64,000 nucleotides of DNA from an uncultured Aquimarina sp. (lineage in GTDB: Bacteria > Bacteroidota > Bacteroidia > Flavobacteriales > Flavobacteriaceae), in assembly GCF_947492965.1 (NCBI RefSeq), contig NZ_CANLOZ010000011.1, forward strand, positions 56,949-120,948, in the 5' to 3' direction. The notes under the pieces are model-generated. The model saw only the letters and a list, made by a program, of their open reading frames with translations. It made no database searches and was not told where the DNA came from. Positions 1 to 9,336 of this stretch are shown piece after piece. The number at the start of each line of letters is the position of its first letter. Within the stretch, counting starts at the first letter, position 1. Both the position numbers and the translations under genes were made by a program.

Positions 1-92
1 ATATAAATTAAAAACTAAACAATATTTAACACAAAAAGTTATATATATAACAAATAAATTTAATCTGTTTGATGTAGATTATATCTATCAGA

Positions 93-800
93 TTAAAGAT
101 ATCTATGGCCTACTTCGTTATTATCTTTCAACTTTACCTCCATAAGAAACTTCAAGAAACAATATAAGCCAATAATCTCCGTAACATTCGCAAGTACCGT
201 AAAAACCTTACTGTAGTAATAAAAATGATTGATTAAAACCAAGGCATTTACAAAAAGACAACAACTAGCAGAGATAAATAGCTTAAAATTACCCTCATAT
301 TTATCTGCGAGATAAATCACAAAACACGCCCCTACAAATACAAAGAGTGTAAACATTATTGCAAAGAATGAAAAAACAACATCCATAAGCGTTGGTAATA
401 CCATTTGAGAAACAGAAAAAACCAAATATGCCACCAGGAAAAAACTTATTATTATAGGTAATGATGTGAACCTGGTAATTTTGATATCCTTTAGAGTTAT
501 ATATTTCCTTAATAAAAAAATATTCACCAGATAGAATAAAATTATTGTAAGCGCTACATGATTAAAATATTTATAAAAATCCAAATAAATCAGAGTATCG
601 CTAGCCATCAGTATTACCATACTAAACGAATAACAAAACCAAATAGATTTTTTATCTGAGATGCATATAAAAATAAGCGCTAAAGGAATTAATGGTTTAA
701 CATATACCAAATGTATATTTTCACAAAGCACTGCAGTAAACACAACCACAATAAAGGAAAAACCAAAAAATAAATATGCTAATCTACTATTCTTCTCCAC
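93..800 (-). CDS. YhhN/TMEM86-like membrane protein, copy A
   Basis: A 235-residue, highly hydrophobic protein with about eight predicted membrane segments. It is the most distal of four tandem paralogues. The Y-V-K-P-L stretch near residue 33 matches the conserved start of YhhN/TMEM86 (lysoplasmalogenase-type) proteins, which cleave vinyl-ether lysophospholipids in the membrane. The family's first acidic motif is only partly kept (A-S-D-T near residue 67). The second, normally S-D before an aromatic helix, reads V-N here. Activity is therefore doubtful. The start is GTG at 798-800. Family assignment is inferred from motif pattern and topology only. Confidence 0.6.
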   Translation of the reverse strand: MEKNSRLAYLFFGFSFIVVVFTAVLCENIHLVYVKPLIPLALIFICISDKKSIWFCYSFSMVILMASDTLIYLDFYKYFNHVALTIILFYLVNIFLLRKYITLKDIKITRFTSLPIIISFFLVAYLVFSVSQMVLPTLMDVVFSFFAIMFTLFVFVGACFVIYLADKYEGNFKLFISASCCLFVNALVLINHFYYYSKVFTVLANVTEIIGLYCFLKFLMEVKLKDNNEVGHRYL

Positions 801-858
801 CTAACTCAGTCTTGGTAACTTTAATTCCGCTTTCAAAATAATCATTTCAAATATGGTA

Positions 859-1554
859 TCAAAAAAACTCAACAGTATTAGGTTTCAGGTCATTTTGTTC
901 AATAAAAAATTTAATTAAAAAGTAGTGACCAAAAACTTGCAGAACATTGCTCAGAATAACAAATACGTCTAAATGAATATACAACTTATTCAATACCGTA
1001 ATAATATTCACAATCAGAAAGCTCGAGGCAGCTACCATAAGCGAATAACTGATTACTGTTCTACTGTTTAAATAAATATAATAACAAAGCCCTATGAACA
1101 AAATAAATAAAACAATAAAAACATTGAGATACAATTGATCCTCCGATATACTACCCGAAATCATGTCTGCAACAGAATAAATCACATAAGATATCAATCC
1201 CATGGTAATTAACAACTGTATCGTAAAGATCTTTTTAAATTGTATTTTAATTCTTTTTAAACTCTTGCGTAGTAGCAGAATATTAAAACAGTAGTACAAA
1301 GACATCAATACATTAATTATCCTGAAATATTTTTTAAAATCAATGACCGCTAAGATTTCAGAAATCAATACGAACAACAATCCCAAAATAACTAAATATT
1401 GTATCCTTTCTACCTTAGACACATAGATCAAAAACACAGAAGAAACCACTAAAGTTTTAGTATAAACTAACCAATTTTCATTAAAAATTGCTGTTATTAG
1501 AAGTAAAACCCCAGAGATATACAATAGCCGATAAGAAAGTTTAGTTCTATCCAA
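859..1554 (-). CDS. YhhN/TMEM86-like membrane protein, copy B
   Basis: A 231-residue polytopic membrane protein, the second-most distal copy of the tandem set. The K-P motif is K-T here, and the second acidic motif is I-V-N instead of S-D, so it has lost more of the residues expected in YhhN-type hydrolases than the copy nearest ligA. The start appears to be TTG at 1552-1554, followed by a Met-Asp-Arg-Thr N-terminus. It lies 58 bp upstream of copy A and 19 bp downstream of copy C, consistent with one transcript. It may be a diverged paralogue with a new role rather than an enzyme. Confidence 0.55.
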   Translation of the reverse strand: MDRTKLSYRLLYISGVLLLITAIFNENWLVYTKTLVVSSVFLIYVSKVERIQYLVILGLLFVLISEILAVIDFKKYFRIINVLMSLYYCFNILLLRKSLKRIKIQFKKIFTIQLLITMGLISYVIYSVADMISGSISEDQLYLNVFIVLFILFIGLCYYIYLNSRTVISYSLMVAASSFLIVNIITVLNKLYIHLDVFVILSNVLQVFGHYFLIKFFIEQNDLKPNTVEFF

Positions 1555-1573
1555 AATTACTTTAATTTACATT

Positions 1574-2269
1574 CTAAAATCCTTCGAACTCTTCTGATTT
1601 AAGATACTTATATTTTGTAATCATGTAGTTAACCAAAAACACTAAAGCCAATGGTTCACAGATTAAACGAATCACTTTTAACTCATTGGATTCCAGATAA
1701 AAATGATCAATAAGTAAAATAAAATCACTAAAGGAAAAATTCAACATGGCTAAAAAAAACCATAATGACTTTTCTGATCTAATATTAATGTAGTGCATTG
1801 CAGCTACAATCAGCAGAACATACAGCAACAACAGATGAAGAAAACCTATTAAACTTAGACTCCCCATAGGTCCTCTAAGCACAAAATAAGTCATAAAAAA
1901 TATAGCCGTGTATAAAGAGCTACCTAATACCAAAGTAAAAACATCTCTTTGATTGTATTTAAAAGATTTATGATTGTAATACAGAAAATAAAACAATATC
2001 AGATATCCAATAATTCTGATAAACATAATATCTCCAATTGTTATTTGATGACCTAATATTCCTATTAATTCTGCGAAAAAAAATATGGAAAGAACAATAA
2101 AATGAAGTAGTTTACTTTTTTTACTACTCCAAAAATAAAATATCAAAATAATCATAAACAGGAAAGGTTTGCTATAAGTGTATAACAGCGGAAACTGAAA
2201 CACAAAACCTATTACCTGTAAAACAATCAAAAAAGAAATTAAAAATCTTAGTAGTTTTCCTCCATCCAT
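1574..2269 (-). CDS. YhhN/TMEM86-like membrane protein, copy C
   Basis: A 231-residue polytopic membrane protein with an ATG start at 2267-2269. The family-like Y-S-K-P-F segment sits near residue 32. The first acidic motif is replaced by A-E-L-I, while the second is intact as F-S-D-F-I-L-L-I-D-H-F-Y. It shares its C-terminal region pattern (L-N-F-x-x-S-D) with copy D. It is closest to copy D in sequence, as expected for tandem duplication. The function is unproven; a lysoplasmalogenase-like fold is the best guess. Confidence 0.55.
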   Translation of the reverse strand: MDGGKLLRFLISFLIVLQVIGFVFQFPLLYTYSKPFLFMIILIFYFWSSKKSKLLHFIVLSIFFFAELIGILGHQITIGDIMFIRIIGYLILFYFLYYNHKSFKYNQRDVFTLVLGSSLYTAIFFMTYFVLRGPMGSLSLIGFLHLLLLYVLLIVAAMHYINIRSEKSLWFFLAMLNFSFSDFILLIDHFYLESNELKVIRLICEPLALVFLVNYMITKYKYLKSEEFEGF

Positions 2270-2386
2270 TATAATTTAATGTAAAAAAGTGCAAATATCC
2301 CTCACTCCTTACTCCGTTTAACAATTTTTCCTTTGGTTAAGATACTAAATTTCAAATAAATACCTAAAACAGGAATTAAACTTCAA

Positions 2387-3070
2387 TTAATTTTTTATTT
2401 TAAGAGAATCAGGACTTGAAATTTTAAATTTCACTAGAAAGTATACTGCTAACAATTGGTAGATGGAGTTAATAATTTTTAATTCTAATGAAGGAACATA
2501 AAATCGATCTAACGCAAAACAAGCATCACTAATTACAAAATTAAGTATCGCAATTACAAACCAAAGAGATCTAGGAGACCTAATGTTTACGTACTGAAAG
2601 ACAGCACCTATTAAAAGCAGATAAAGAATGATTATATAGATAATACCAAATGATCTTATAGCGCCCATATTCTGATTCGTAACAGCATATATCTCATAGA
2701 CAATAAGCGTCCACAAAACTAAAAAAGCTGTCAGATATACAATATCTATATTATTGTAATCTATTTTTTTATGATTCCGATATAGAAAATAGAATAAGAT
2801 AAAGTAACATAAGGTATAGCTTAACAAAACATATCTAAACCCATTTTCTATTCCCGTAAGTAAAAAAATATCACCTAAAAAACAGAGGAGTAAAACAACT
2901 GCAAATAATGAATCAACCTTTTTTACATTAAACCAATATAACATAAAAAACAGGGGAACAGTCATTGGTTTTACATACAACTCCAAAGCAGAATTCTGCA
3001 AGATTGTACTAAGAACACATAAACTTCCCGTTAGCAACAACAATATTTTGATAAGTGTTCTTATTTTCAC
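2387..3070 (-). CDS. YhhN/TMEM86-like membrane protein, copy D
   Basis: A 227-residue polytopic membrane protein, first in transcription order of the four paralogues. It keeps the most complete set of family signatures: Y-V-K-P-M near residue 33, L-G-D-I-F-L-L near residue 66, and I-S-D-A-C-F-A-L-D-R-F-Y near residue 180. In YhhN/TMEM86 proteins these acidic residues are thought to form the active site of a lysoplasmalogenase, a membrane ether-lipid hydrolase. The start is GTG at 3068-3070. The gene follows ligA on the same strand with a gap of about 80 bp. Of the four copies this is the likeliest active enzyme. Confidence 0.65.
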   Translation of the reverse strand: MKIRTLIKILLLLTGSLCVLSTILQNSALELYVKPMTVPLFFMLYWFNVKKVDSLFAVVLLLCFLGDIFLLTGIENGFRYVLLSYTLCYFILFYFLYRNHKKIDYNNIDIVYLTAFLVLWTLIVYEIYAVTNQNMGAIRSFGIIYIIILYLLLIGAVFQYVNIRSPRSLWFVIAILNFVISDACFALDRFYVPSLELKIINSIYQLLAVYFLVKFKISSPDSLKIKN

Positions 3071-3149
3071 GTAGTTATAATTAATATATCAGAATTCATA
3101 CGAAATCCGTTATGTTCATATGATTCAAAATTCAATTACAATTATCTCT

Positions 3150-5144
3150 TTACTCCAATAAATTTAAGAAATCATCTTCGGTAATAATAGCTATTCCTAG
3201 CTTATTTGCTTTTTCCAACTTACTCGGTCCCATATTAGCTCCAGCCACTACATAAGATGTTTTAGAAGAAATGGAACTGGAAACTTTTCCTCCATTATCT
3301 TCAATAAGCTTCTTTAACTCATTACGAGAAACCTTCTCAAAAACTCCCGAAACAACAAATGTTTGCCCGTTTAATGTATCTTTTTGATTTGCTAATTTCT
3401 CTGCCGAGATTTGCAATTGCACCCCATAATCTATAAGTCTTGTAATCAGAGTTTTACTAGATTCTGTATTGAAAAACTCCTTAACACTCTGCGCTATTTT
3501 GATTCCAATTTCGTCAACACTTACCAAATCTTCTTCTGAAGCTTGCATAATCGCTTCGATTGTCTTGTAATGTTTTGCTAATTTTTTAGCTACAGTTTCT
3601 CCTACATACCGAATTCCTAAGCCAAACAAAACTCTTTCGAAAGGAATCTCTTTAGATTTAGCAATTCCCTCGATGAGATTATCCGCACTTTTTTCGGCCA
3701 TACGTTCCAGTGGAATAATTTGTTCTTTTTTAAGTGTATACAAATCTGCATAATCTCTAATTAAGCCTTCTTTTACCAATAATGCTACGGTTTCTCCTCC
3801 AAGACCTTCTATATCCAGTGCTTTACGAGATATATAATGCTGGATTCTACCAACAATCTGCGGCGGGCATCCATCTATATTCGGGCAGTAATGTTGTGCT
3901 TCTCCTTCTTTTCTTATTAATTCCGTACCACATTCTGGACAAGAAGATATGTATACAGTAGATTTAGAATCTTGATCTCTTTTTGTAAAATCCACACTTA
4001 CAATTTTTGGAATGATCTCCCCTCCTTTTTCTACAAACACCGTATCACCCTCTCGGATATCAAGCTTTTCAATTTGATCTGCGTTATGCAATGAAGCTCT
4101 TTTCACTGTAGTACCAGCGAGCTGAACAGGCTCTAAATTAGCAACTGGTGTAATAGCTCCTGTACGCCCCACCTGATATGTGATTTTATTTAGCTTGGTA
4201 ACAGCTTGTTCTGCCTTAAACTTATAAGCCATTGCCCATCTTGGAGCTTTTGAAGTAAAACCAAGCTCTTCTTGTTGCTGTAAATCATTTACTTTTATAA
4301 CTACACCATCTGTTTCATAAGGTAAATCTCTTCTTTTTACATCCCAAATATTCACAAACTCCAACACTTCATCTATAGAATGAACTAAACGTGATTCTTC
4401 TGGAACTTTAAACCCCCAATCTCTAGCTTTTTCTAAACTTTCATATTGTGAAAAAATACCTAATCGATCTCCAGCCAAATTATACAACAAACAATCTAAT
4501 GGTCTTTTTGCAGTTTCACTACTATCCTGAAGCTTCAAACTTCCTGAAGCAGTATTTCTTGGATTTGCATAAGGCTCTTCTCCAGCAGCTATTCGCTCTT
4601 GATTCATTTTAGCAAAGCCTTCATAAGGTAACACAATCTCTCCTCGAATATCAAACTTTGCAGGATAATCTCCTTTTAATTTTAAAGGGACCGACTTAAT
4701 TGTTTTTACATTGGTCGTAACATCATCTCCTTGGATTCCATCACCTCTGGTTACTGCACGTAATAATTCTCCATTTTCATATGTAAGACTAATGGAAGCA
4801 CCATCATATTTAAGCTCGCAAGTATAACTTACATCGCCATCAACCAATTTTTTAATTCTAGTCTCCCAATCCAACAAATCTTCTTTAGAGTAAGAGTTAT
4901 CCAAAGAGTACATTCGCTGCTCATGAACAACTGTATTAAAATTTTTAGTAACCTGCCCCCCAACTCTCAACGTCGGAGAATTAGGATCATAAAACTCAGG
5001 ATGTTTTTCTTCTAAAGCTTGAAGTTCTTTAAGCTTCATATCGAACTCATAATCACTTATAGTAGCTGCATCTAAGACATAATAATTATAATTATGTTGT
5101 CTTAATTCTTCTCTTAATTGATTGATTTGTTGTTCTATATTCAT
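3150..5144 (-). CDS. ligA: NAD-dependent DNA ligase LigA
   Basis: A 664-residue protein of normal LigA length. It seals 3'-OH/5'-phosphate nicks using NAD+ during replication and repair. The N-terminal Ia domain is followed by the adenylation motif K-Y-D-G with the nucleophilic lysine at residue 112. Then come the OB fold, a four-cysteine zinc site (C-P-E-C ... H-Y-C-P ... G-C), helix-hairpin-helix repeats (E-G-L-G-G-E-T, G-I-R-Y-V-G-E-T) and a C-terminal BRCT domain starting near residue 590. ATG at 5142-5144. It follows the LOG-family gene by 39 bp on the same strand and is probably cotranscribed with it. Confidence 0.97.
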   Translation of the reverse strand: MNIEQQINQLREELRQHNYNYYVLDAATISDYEFDMKLKELQALEEKHPEFYDPNSPTLRVGGQVTKNFNTVVHEQRMYSLDNSYSKEDLLDWETRIKKLVDGDVSYTCELKYDGASISLTYENGELLRAVTRGDGIQGDDVTTNVKTIKSVPLKLKGDYPAKFDIRGEIVLPYEGFAKMNQERIAAGEEPYANPRNTASGSLKLQDSSETAKRPLDCLLYNLAGDRLGIFSQYESLEKARDWGFKVPEESRLVHSIDEVLEFVNIWDVKRRDLPYETDGVVIKVNDLQQQEELGFTSKAPRWAMAYKFKAEQAVTKLNKITYQVGRTGAITPVANLEPVQLAGTTVKRASLHNADQIEKLDIREGDTVFVEKGGEIIPKIVSVDFTKRDQDSKSTVYISSCPECGTELIRKEGEAQHYCPNIDGCPPQIVGRIQHYISRKALDIEGLGGETVALLVKEGLIRDYADLYTLKKEQIIPLERMAEKSADNLIEGIAKSKEIPFERVLFGLGIRYVGETVAKKLAKHYKTIEAIMQASEEDLVSVDEIGIKIAQSVKEFFNTESSKTLITRLIDYGVQLQISAEKLANQKDTLNGQTFVVSGVFEKVSRNELKKLIEDNGGKVSSSISSKTSYVVAGANMGPSKLEKANKLGIAIITEDDFLNLLE

Positions 5145-5183
5145 TGTTATGATACCAGTATATGTTGTATTGTTATTTGTAAT

Positions 5184-5774
5184 TTACGTCCTATCCGGTT
5201 GCAACCACTTTGGAACTTGTGCAGGTTCAAATGACTTCATTTTTTCTAATAACGAATCGATTTGATCATCCACAATTAGAAGATCATAGTTTTCTTGTTT
5301 TAGAAATCCACTTTTCACCATATTCTCCAGTAAAAGTAATAAATGATCATAAAATCCATTGACATTCAATAAGCCAATAGGTTTTTGATGCAACCCTAAC
5401 TGAGACCAAGTAATGATTTCAAATAATTCTTCTAGTGTTCCGAAACCACCAGGTAAAGTAATAAACCCATCACTAAGATTATGCATTTTCATTTTACGTT
5501 CGTGCATATTTTTAGTTGTTATCAGTTCGGTTAACCCAAGATGAACAACTTCTTTTAATTTTAGGAAATCAGGAATAACTCCTATTACCTTTCCTTGTTG
5601 ACTAAGAGCGCCTTCTGCTACTTTTCCCATGACACCAATCTTAGCTGCTCCATACACCAAGGTAATTCCCAAATTAGCTAATTTTTCTCCGAGTAATAGA
5701 GCATCACTTACCGTTTTAGTATCATTGCCTTCGCTACTTCCACAAAAAACGCAAATAGAAGTTAGATTATTCAT
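5184..5774 (-). CDS. LOG-family (TIGR00730-type) Rossmann-fold protein
   Basis: A 196-residue protein with the LOG/lysine-decarboxylase-like signature P-G-G-F-G-T-L-E-E at residues 108-116 and E-R-K at 92-94. Members are nucleoside 5'-monophosphate phosphoribohydrolases (cytokinin-activating type), cutting the N-glycosidic bond of AMP-like substrates. The N-terminal C-G-S-S motif and Y-G-A-A-K-I-G-V-M-G (residues 41-50) form the nucleotide site; the usual third glycine there is Ala. Its ATG (5772-5774) overlaps the prmC stop codon by one base, indicating translational coupling. Confidence 0.9.
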   Translation of the reverse strand: MNNLTSICVFCGSSEGNDTKTVSDALLLGEKLANLGITLVYGAAKIGVMGKVAEGALSQQGKVIGVIPDFLKLKEVVHLGLTELITTKNMHERKMKMHNLSDGFITLPGGFGTLEELFEIITWSQLGLHQKPIGLLNVNGFYDHLLLLLENMVKSGFLKQENYDLLIVDDQIDSLLEKMKSFEPAQVPKWLQPDRT

Positions 5775-6643
5775 TAATTATATTTTTTAGTATTACAAGC
5801 ACGGATCATTCGATCGTTACCATTTATATCTTTACGAAGATCAATAAATTCATATTCGTATTCCTGAATCATATTTTTTGTTTCGAGACCAAGGTATTGA
5901 TTAATTTCAAAATATAAAGCACCGGTTTCTGTCAAACATTCTTTAGCAAGAGCAGTAATTTTTTTATAAAAAACTAAAGGATTTTCATCAGAAACGAACA
6001 GTGCGGTACTTGGTTCATTTTCTAATACATTAGCCTGAATTTCTTCTTTTTCTAATTCTCTTACATATGGAGGGTTTGAAACAATAATATCAAACTTTTG
6101 AGGTAAAGAATTCATTTCTAAAATATCCGATTGCATAAACCGAATATCCACTTCATGATGCTTGGCGTTAAATTTAGCTACTTCCAAAGCTTTTTCAGAA
6201 ATATCTATAGCATAAACATCAGCATTAGGAAGCGCTTTAGCTAATGAAATAGCTATACAACCACTACCCGTTCCTATATCTAAAATAGCAAGTTTACGAG
6301 TATCGTTGATAGACTGCCAATCTTTCACAATCCAATCTACCAATTCTTCAGTTTCTGGTCTGGGAATTAATACGTGCTGATTCACCTTTAATAAAAGTCC
6401 ATAAAATTCGGTATCCCCGATAATGTACTGTATAGGCTCTTCATTTAACAATCTTCTTTTCGCTTCTTGAAAATATAAGACATCCTCTTTATTTATGATT
6501 CTATCCAACTCTAAAGCTATATCCACACGTTGTAGACCAAATTTATACTCCGAAAGTAAATAAAAGAACGATCTAGCTTCTTCTAAACCATACAATTCCG
6601 ATAGTGCATCAACAAAATCTTTTCTAAGATCTTTAATTTTCAA
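5774..6643 (-). CDS. prmC: Peptide chain release factor N5-glutamine methyltransferase PrmC
   Basis: A 289-residue SAM-dependent methyltransferase that modifies the Gln of the GGQ motif in release factors RF1/RF2. An N-terminal helical bundle (residues 1-90) is followed by L-I-P-R-P-E-T-E-E (92-100), the SAM-binding L-D-I-G-T-G-S-G-C (121-129) and the catalytic N-P-P-Y (190-193). The chosen start is TTG at 6641-6643, which gives the normal M-K-I-K-D-L-R start of the family; no ATG lies at a fitting position. The gene is 2 bp downstream of the GNAT gene and overlaps the LOG gene by 1 bp. Confidence 0.95.
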   Translation of the reverse strand: MKIKDLRKDFVDALSELYGLEEARSFFYLLSEYKFGLQRVDIALELDRIINKEDVLYFQEAKRRLLNEEPIQYIIGDTEFYGLLLKVNQHVLIPRPETEELVDWIVKDWQSINDTRKLAILDIGTGSGCIAISLAKALPNADVYAIDISEKALEVAKFNAKHHEVDIRFMQSDILEMNSLPQKFDIIVSNPPYVRELEKEEIQANVLENEPSTALFVSDENPLVFYKKITALAKECLTETGALYFEINQYLGLETKNMIQEYEYEFIDLRKDINGNDRMIRACNTKKYN

Positions 6644-6645
6644 AT

Positions 6646-7131
6646 CTATAAATCTTTAATCATCCAAGCCTGACAACTGTAGTGCCCTGTATCTCCCATT
6701 GGGGCATCTAAATAAGTAAAGCCAACTTTAGCATACAATTTCCTTGCGTCTTTCATATAAGGCATTGTCTCCAAATAACATTTTGTAAATCCTTGTGCTC
6801 TGGCAAAATCAAGACAGGTATTCATCATTTGATGCCCTAATCCTTTTCCTCTAGCCTCTGGTAAAAAATACATTTTTTGAAGTTCACAAATCTCATCACT
6901 TCCTTTTTCTAATTGAGCAATTCCTGCACCTCCAATAATTTTCTCATCCTCTTCTACCACAAAATATTCTTTCCTTGCACCTTCATAGGTTTCAAACATT
7001 ATATCCAGCTCTTTATCCTCATAAGCAGTACCTACCTTAGGAACTCCCATTTCTATCAAAACCTCTCTTATTACAGCTGCTAAAGCTTTATTATCTTCTA
7101 GAGCAACTGGTCGTATTTTTATAGTACCCAT
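6646..7131 (-). CDS. GNAT-family N-acetyltransferase
   Basis: A 161-residue protein with the GNAT acetyl-CoA pyrophosphate-binding loop R-G-K-G-L-G at residues 94-99 following the beta-4 strand (L-Q-K-M-Y-F-L-P). The C-terminal K-C-Y-L-E-T segment is typical of the fold. It transfers acetyl from acetyl-CoA to an amine; the substrate cannot be predicted. ATG at 7129-7131 heads the prmC-LOG-ligA run on the minus strand. It is divergent from the plus-strand lipoprotein gene at 7226, so the roughly 95 bp between them should hold both promoters. Confidence 0.88.
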   Translation of the reverse strand: MGTIKIRPVALEDNKALAAVIREVLIEMGVPKVGTAYEDKELDIMFETYEGARKEYFVVEEDEKIIGGAGIAQLEKGSDEICELQKMYFLPEARGKGLGHQMMNTCLDFARAQGFTKCYLETMPYMKDARKLYAKVGFTYLDAPMGDTGHYSCQAWMIKDL

Positions 7132-7225
7132 TCTAATATTAAATGTTACTTTTGTGATTACAAAAAGTGAATTTATTTTGTTTCATAAACGAATTGAAAT
7201 ATACATTAAATCTGCTCAGTAATCA

Positions 7226-7687
7226 ATGAAGAAGTTTCTATTCTTATCAACAATATTTCTTATACTACCAAGCTGTTCTTTATCTAAGAAACCTGAGTTC
7301 GAGCGTATCTCTAAAATAGATGTTAAAAACGTAAGTATGCGTAATATAACAATCCACGCAGATGCTGTTTTTAACAATCCAAATAATGCAGATGGAACAC
7401 TTTCTATCGAAGATATGCACGTTTTTGTTGATAACATTGATGTTGGTGTGATATCCTCCAAAGAATTTGATGTTCCATCGAAAAATGAATTTAAAATTCC
7501 TTTAGAAGGAACATTTTCACTTTCAAAAATATATGAAGACAACAAGAGTAATCTCTTAAATAGCGTGCTTAAAATCGTTCAAACTGATTCTATTCATATT
7601 CAATACAAAGGGAATATAAAATATCATTTTGGAAGTTTTTCTTACCCCTATAAAATTAACAAAGAACAAAAAGTTAGTTTAAAATAA
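7226..7687 (+). CDS. LEA14-like (type 2 LEA) lipoprotein
   Basis: A 153-residue lipoprotein. It has a hydrophobic signal and a lipobox ending at Cys17 (L-P-S-C). The mature part resembles LEA type 2/WHy domains: F-x-x-I-S-K-I-D-V-K-N-V, then F-N-N-P-N-N and D-N-I-D-V-G. These are immunoglobulin-like beta folds that often act in envelope stress or as lipid-binding modules, though the role in bacteria is not established. It sits 4 bp before ribD on the same strand and is probably cotranscribed. Confidence 0.75.
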   Translation: MKKFLFLSTIFLILPSCSLSKKPEFERISKIDVKNVSMRNITIHADAVFNNPNNADGTLSIEDMHVFVDNIDVGVISSKEFDVPSKNEFKIPLEGTFSLSKIYEDNKSNLLNSVLKIVQTDSIHIQYKGNIKYHFGSFSYPYKINKEQKVSLK

Positions 7688-7691
7688 AACT

Positions 7692-8750
7692 TTGGATATA
7701 CACAAAAAACATATGCAACGATGCATTCAGATTGGAAAGAATGCCTTGGGATCCGCTAGACCTAATCCAATGGTTGGATGCGTAATAGTACATGATGAAC
7801 ACATTATAGGAGAAGGCTTCACTAGTGCCTATGGAGGAAATCATGCAGAAGTTAATGCAGTGAATTCCGTAAAAGATAAATCCTTATTAAAAGAAGCAAG
7901 TCTTTATGTAACATTGGAACCTTGTTCCCATTTCGGAAAGACTCCTCCCTGTAGCGACATGATTATTCGAAATCAAATCCCTAAAGTATTTATCGGTACT
8001 ATAGACACACATAGTAAAGTAGCAGGCAGAGGCATCGAAAAACTCAAGAAAGCTGGTTGTGATGTAACGGTTGGCGTATTAGAAGATGAGTGCAGGAAAC
8101 ATCACAAACGTTTTTTCACTTATCACAACAAGAAACGGCCTTACATTATTTTAAAATGGGCTCAAACACAAGATGGATTTATTGCTCCCGAAAAAAGTTC
8201 TGAACGTGCTCCAGTTTGGATCACAAATTCAAATTCTAGACAGTTGGTACATAAATGGCGCGCAGAAGAGCAAGCTATTTTAGTTGGTAACAAAACTGTT
8301 ATTGAAGATAACCCAAAACTTACTACTAGAGATTGGTCTGGACATCATCCGGTAAGGGTTCTTATTGATTTGTATAATAAAACTCCAATAGATTCTTCAA
8401 TTTTAGATAAAACAGTAAAAACAATTGTGATTACCTCTAAGAATAATATCAATAAAAATAGCTCCAATCTGATTTATGAAACTATTGAGCCGGGCAAACA
8501 AGTTACAACAGATATTTGTAGAATTCTCCACAAACATGAAATACAATCTGTAATAATAGAAGGTGGTAGTTTTACCATACAATCTTTTATTGATGAAAAT
8601 CTTTGGGACGAAGCAAGAATATTTAAAGGAACCACTAATTTCTCAAAAGGCACAATAGCTCCTAAGATTCATGGAAAACTAACATCCTCTGAAAAAATTT
8701 TAAATGACACTCTAAGCATATACATCAATGATCACAACAATCATTTTTGA
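7692..8750 (+). CDS. ribD: Bifunctional riboflavin biosynthesis protein RibD
   Basis: A 352-residue protein combining a pyrimidine deaminase and a reductase, acting on two successive steps of riboflavin synthesis after GTP cyclohydrolase II. The deaminase zinc site is H-A-E (51-53) and P-C-S-H-x-G-K-T-P-P-C (77-87). The reductase domain starts near residue 145 (R-P-Y-I-I-L-K-W-A) with the NADPH-region G-G-S. The chosen start is TTG at 7692 because it restores the usual N-terminus before M-Q-R-C-I; an ATG at 7713 is the alternative. The 3' end overlaps the next gene by 23 bp. Confidence 0.95.
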   Translation: MDIHKKHMQRCIQIGKNALGSARPNPMVGCVIVHDEHIIGEGFTSAYGGNHAEVNAVNSVKDKSLLKEASLYVTLEPCSHFGKTPPCSDMIIRNQIPKVFIGTIDTHSKVAGRGIEKLKKAGCDVTVGVLEDECRKHHKRFFTYHNKKRPYIILKWAQTQDGFIAPEKSSERAPVWITNSNSRQLVHKWRAEEQAILVGNKTVIEDNPKLTTRDWSGHHPVRVLIDLYNKTPIDSSILDKTVKTIVITSKNNINKNSSNLIYETIEPGKQVTTDICRILHKHEIQSVIIEGGSFTIQSFIDENLWDEARIFKGTTNFSKGTIAPKIHGKLTSSEKILNDTLSIYINDHNNHF

Positions 8751-9336
8751 TTTTGGCGATGTGTTTATCAATCTGGATAAACCAGCCACCGAAAAAGAAC
8801 TTAAGAAATTAGGCTTGCCATCTATTAATAAAGAACTATCAGATTTTAATAAGTTATATGAAATTGGTAAGATAACTACATCCGATTTTATTGATCATTA
8901 TCAAAAAATCATCCCAAACACTACAAAAGAACAGATTGTTTATGCATGGAATGCTATTTTGAAAGAATTTCCAGATAAGCGATTAGACTTTATCAAAAAA
9001 CTTTCAATTGAAAAGAAATATAAATTATTATTATTAAGCAATACCAATGAATTGCATATTAATTGGATACAAGAAAACATTTCTTTTTATCATGATTTCA
9101 AGTCTTGCTTTGATTCCTTTTATCTATCTCATGAGATTAACTTAAGAAAACCTGATTCTGATATTTTTCAATACGTTTTAGAAGAACACAAGTTAACTCC
9201 CGAAAACACTCTATTTATCGATGACACTGAAGAAAATACGATAGCTGCTCAACGATTAGGGATAAAAACATGGAACAATAATCCAGTAACCGAGGATGTC
9301 ACAGAATTATTTTCTATAAAATCTGATTTATTTTGA
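8728..9336 (+). CDS. HAD-superfamily hydrolase (subfamily IA type)
   Basis: A 202-residue phosphatase-like protein. Motif I is F-D-F-G-D-V at residues 7-12 with the nucleophile Asp8. Motif II is L-L-L-L-S-N-T-N and the metal-binding motif is F-I-D-D-T-E-E-N near residue 161. The inserted helical cap after motif I places it in HAD subfamily IA. The substrate is unknown. It starts within the last 23 bp of ribD and ends overlapping the EamA gene. In riboflavin synthesis a HAD phosphatase is needed after RibD, so that role is possible but not shown. Confidence 0.85.
   Translation: MITTIIFDFGDVFINLDKPATEKELKKLGLPSINKELSDFNKLYEIGKITTSDFIDHYQKIIPNTTKEQIVYAWNAILKEFPDKRLDFIKKLSIEKKYKLLLLSNTNELHINWIQENISFYHDFKSCFDSFYLSHEINLRKPDSDIFQYVLEEHKLTPENTLFIDDTEENTIAAQRLGIKTWNNNPVTEDVTELFSIKSDLF

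Noticed and set aside
7216..7545. 109-residue minus-strand frame opposite the LEA14-like gene
   Set aside because: Antisense shadow of the lipoprotein gene, with no signal or family pattern.
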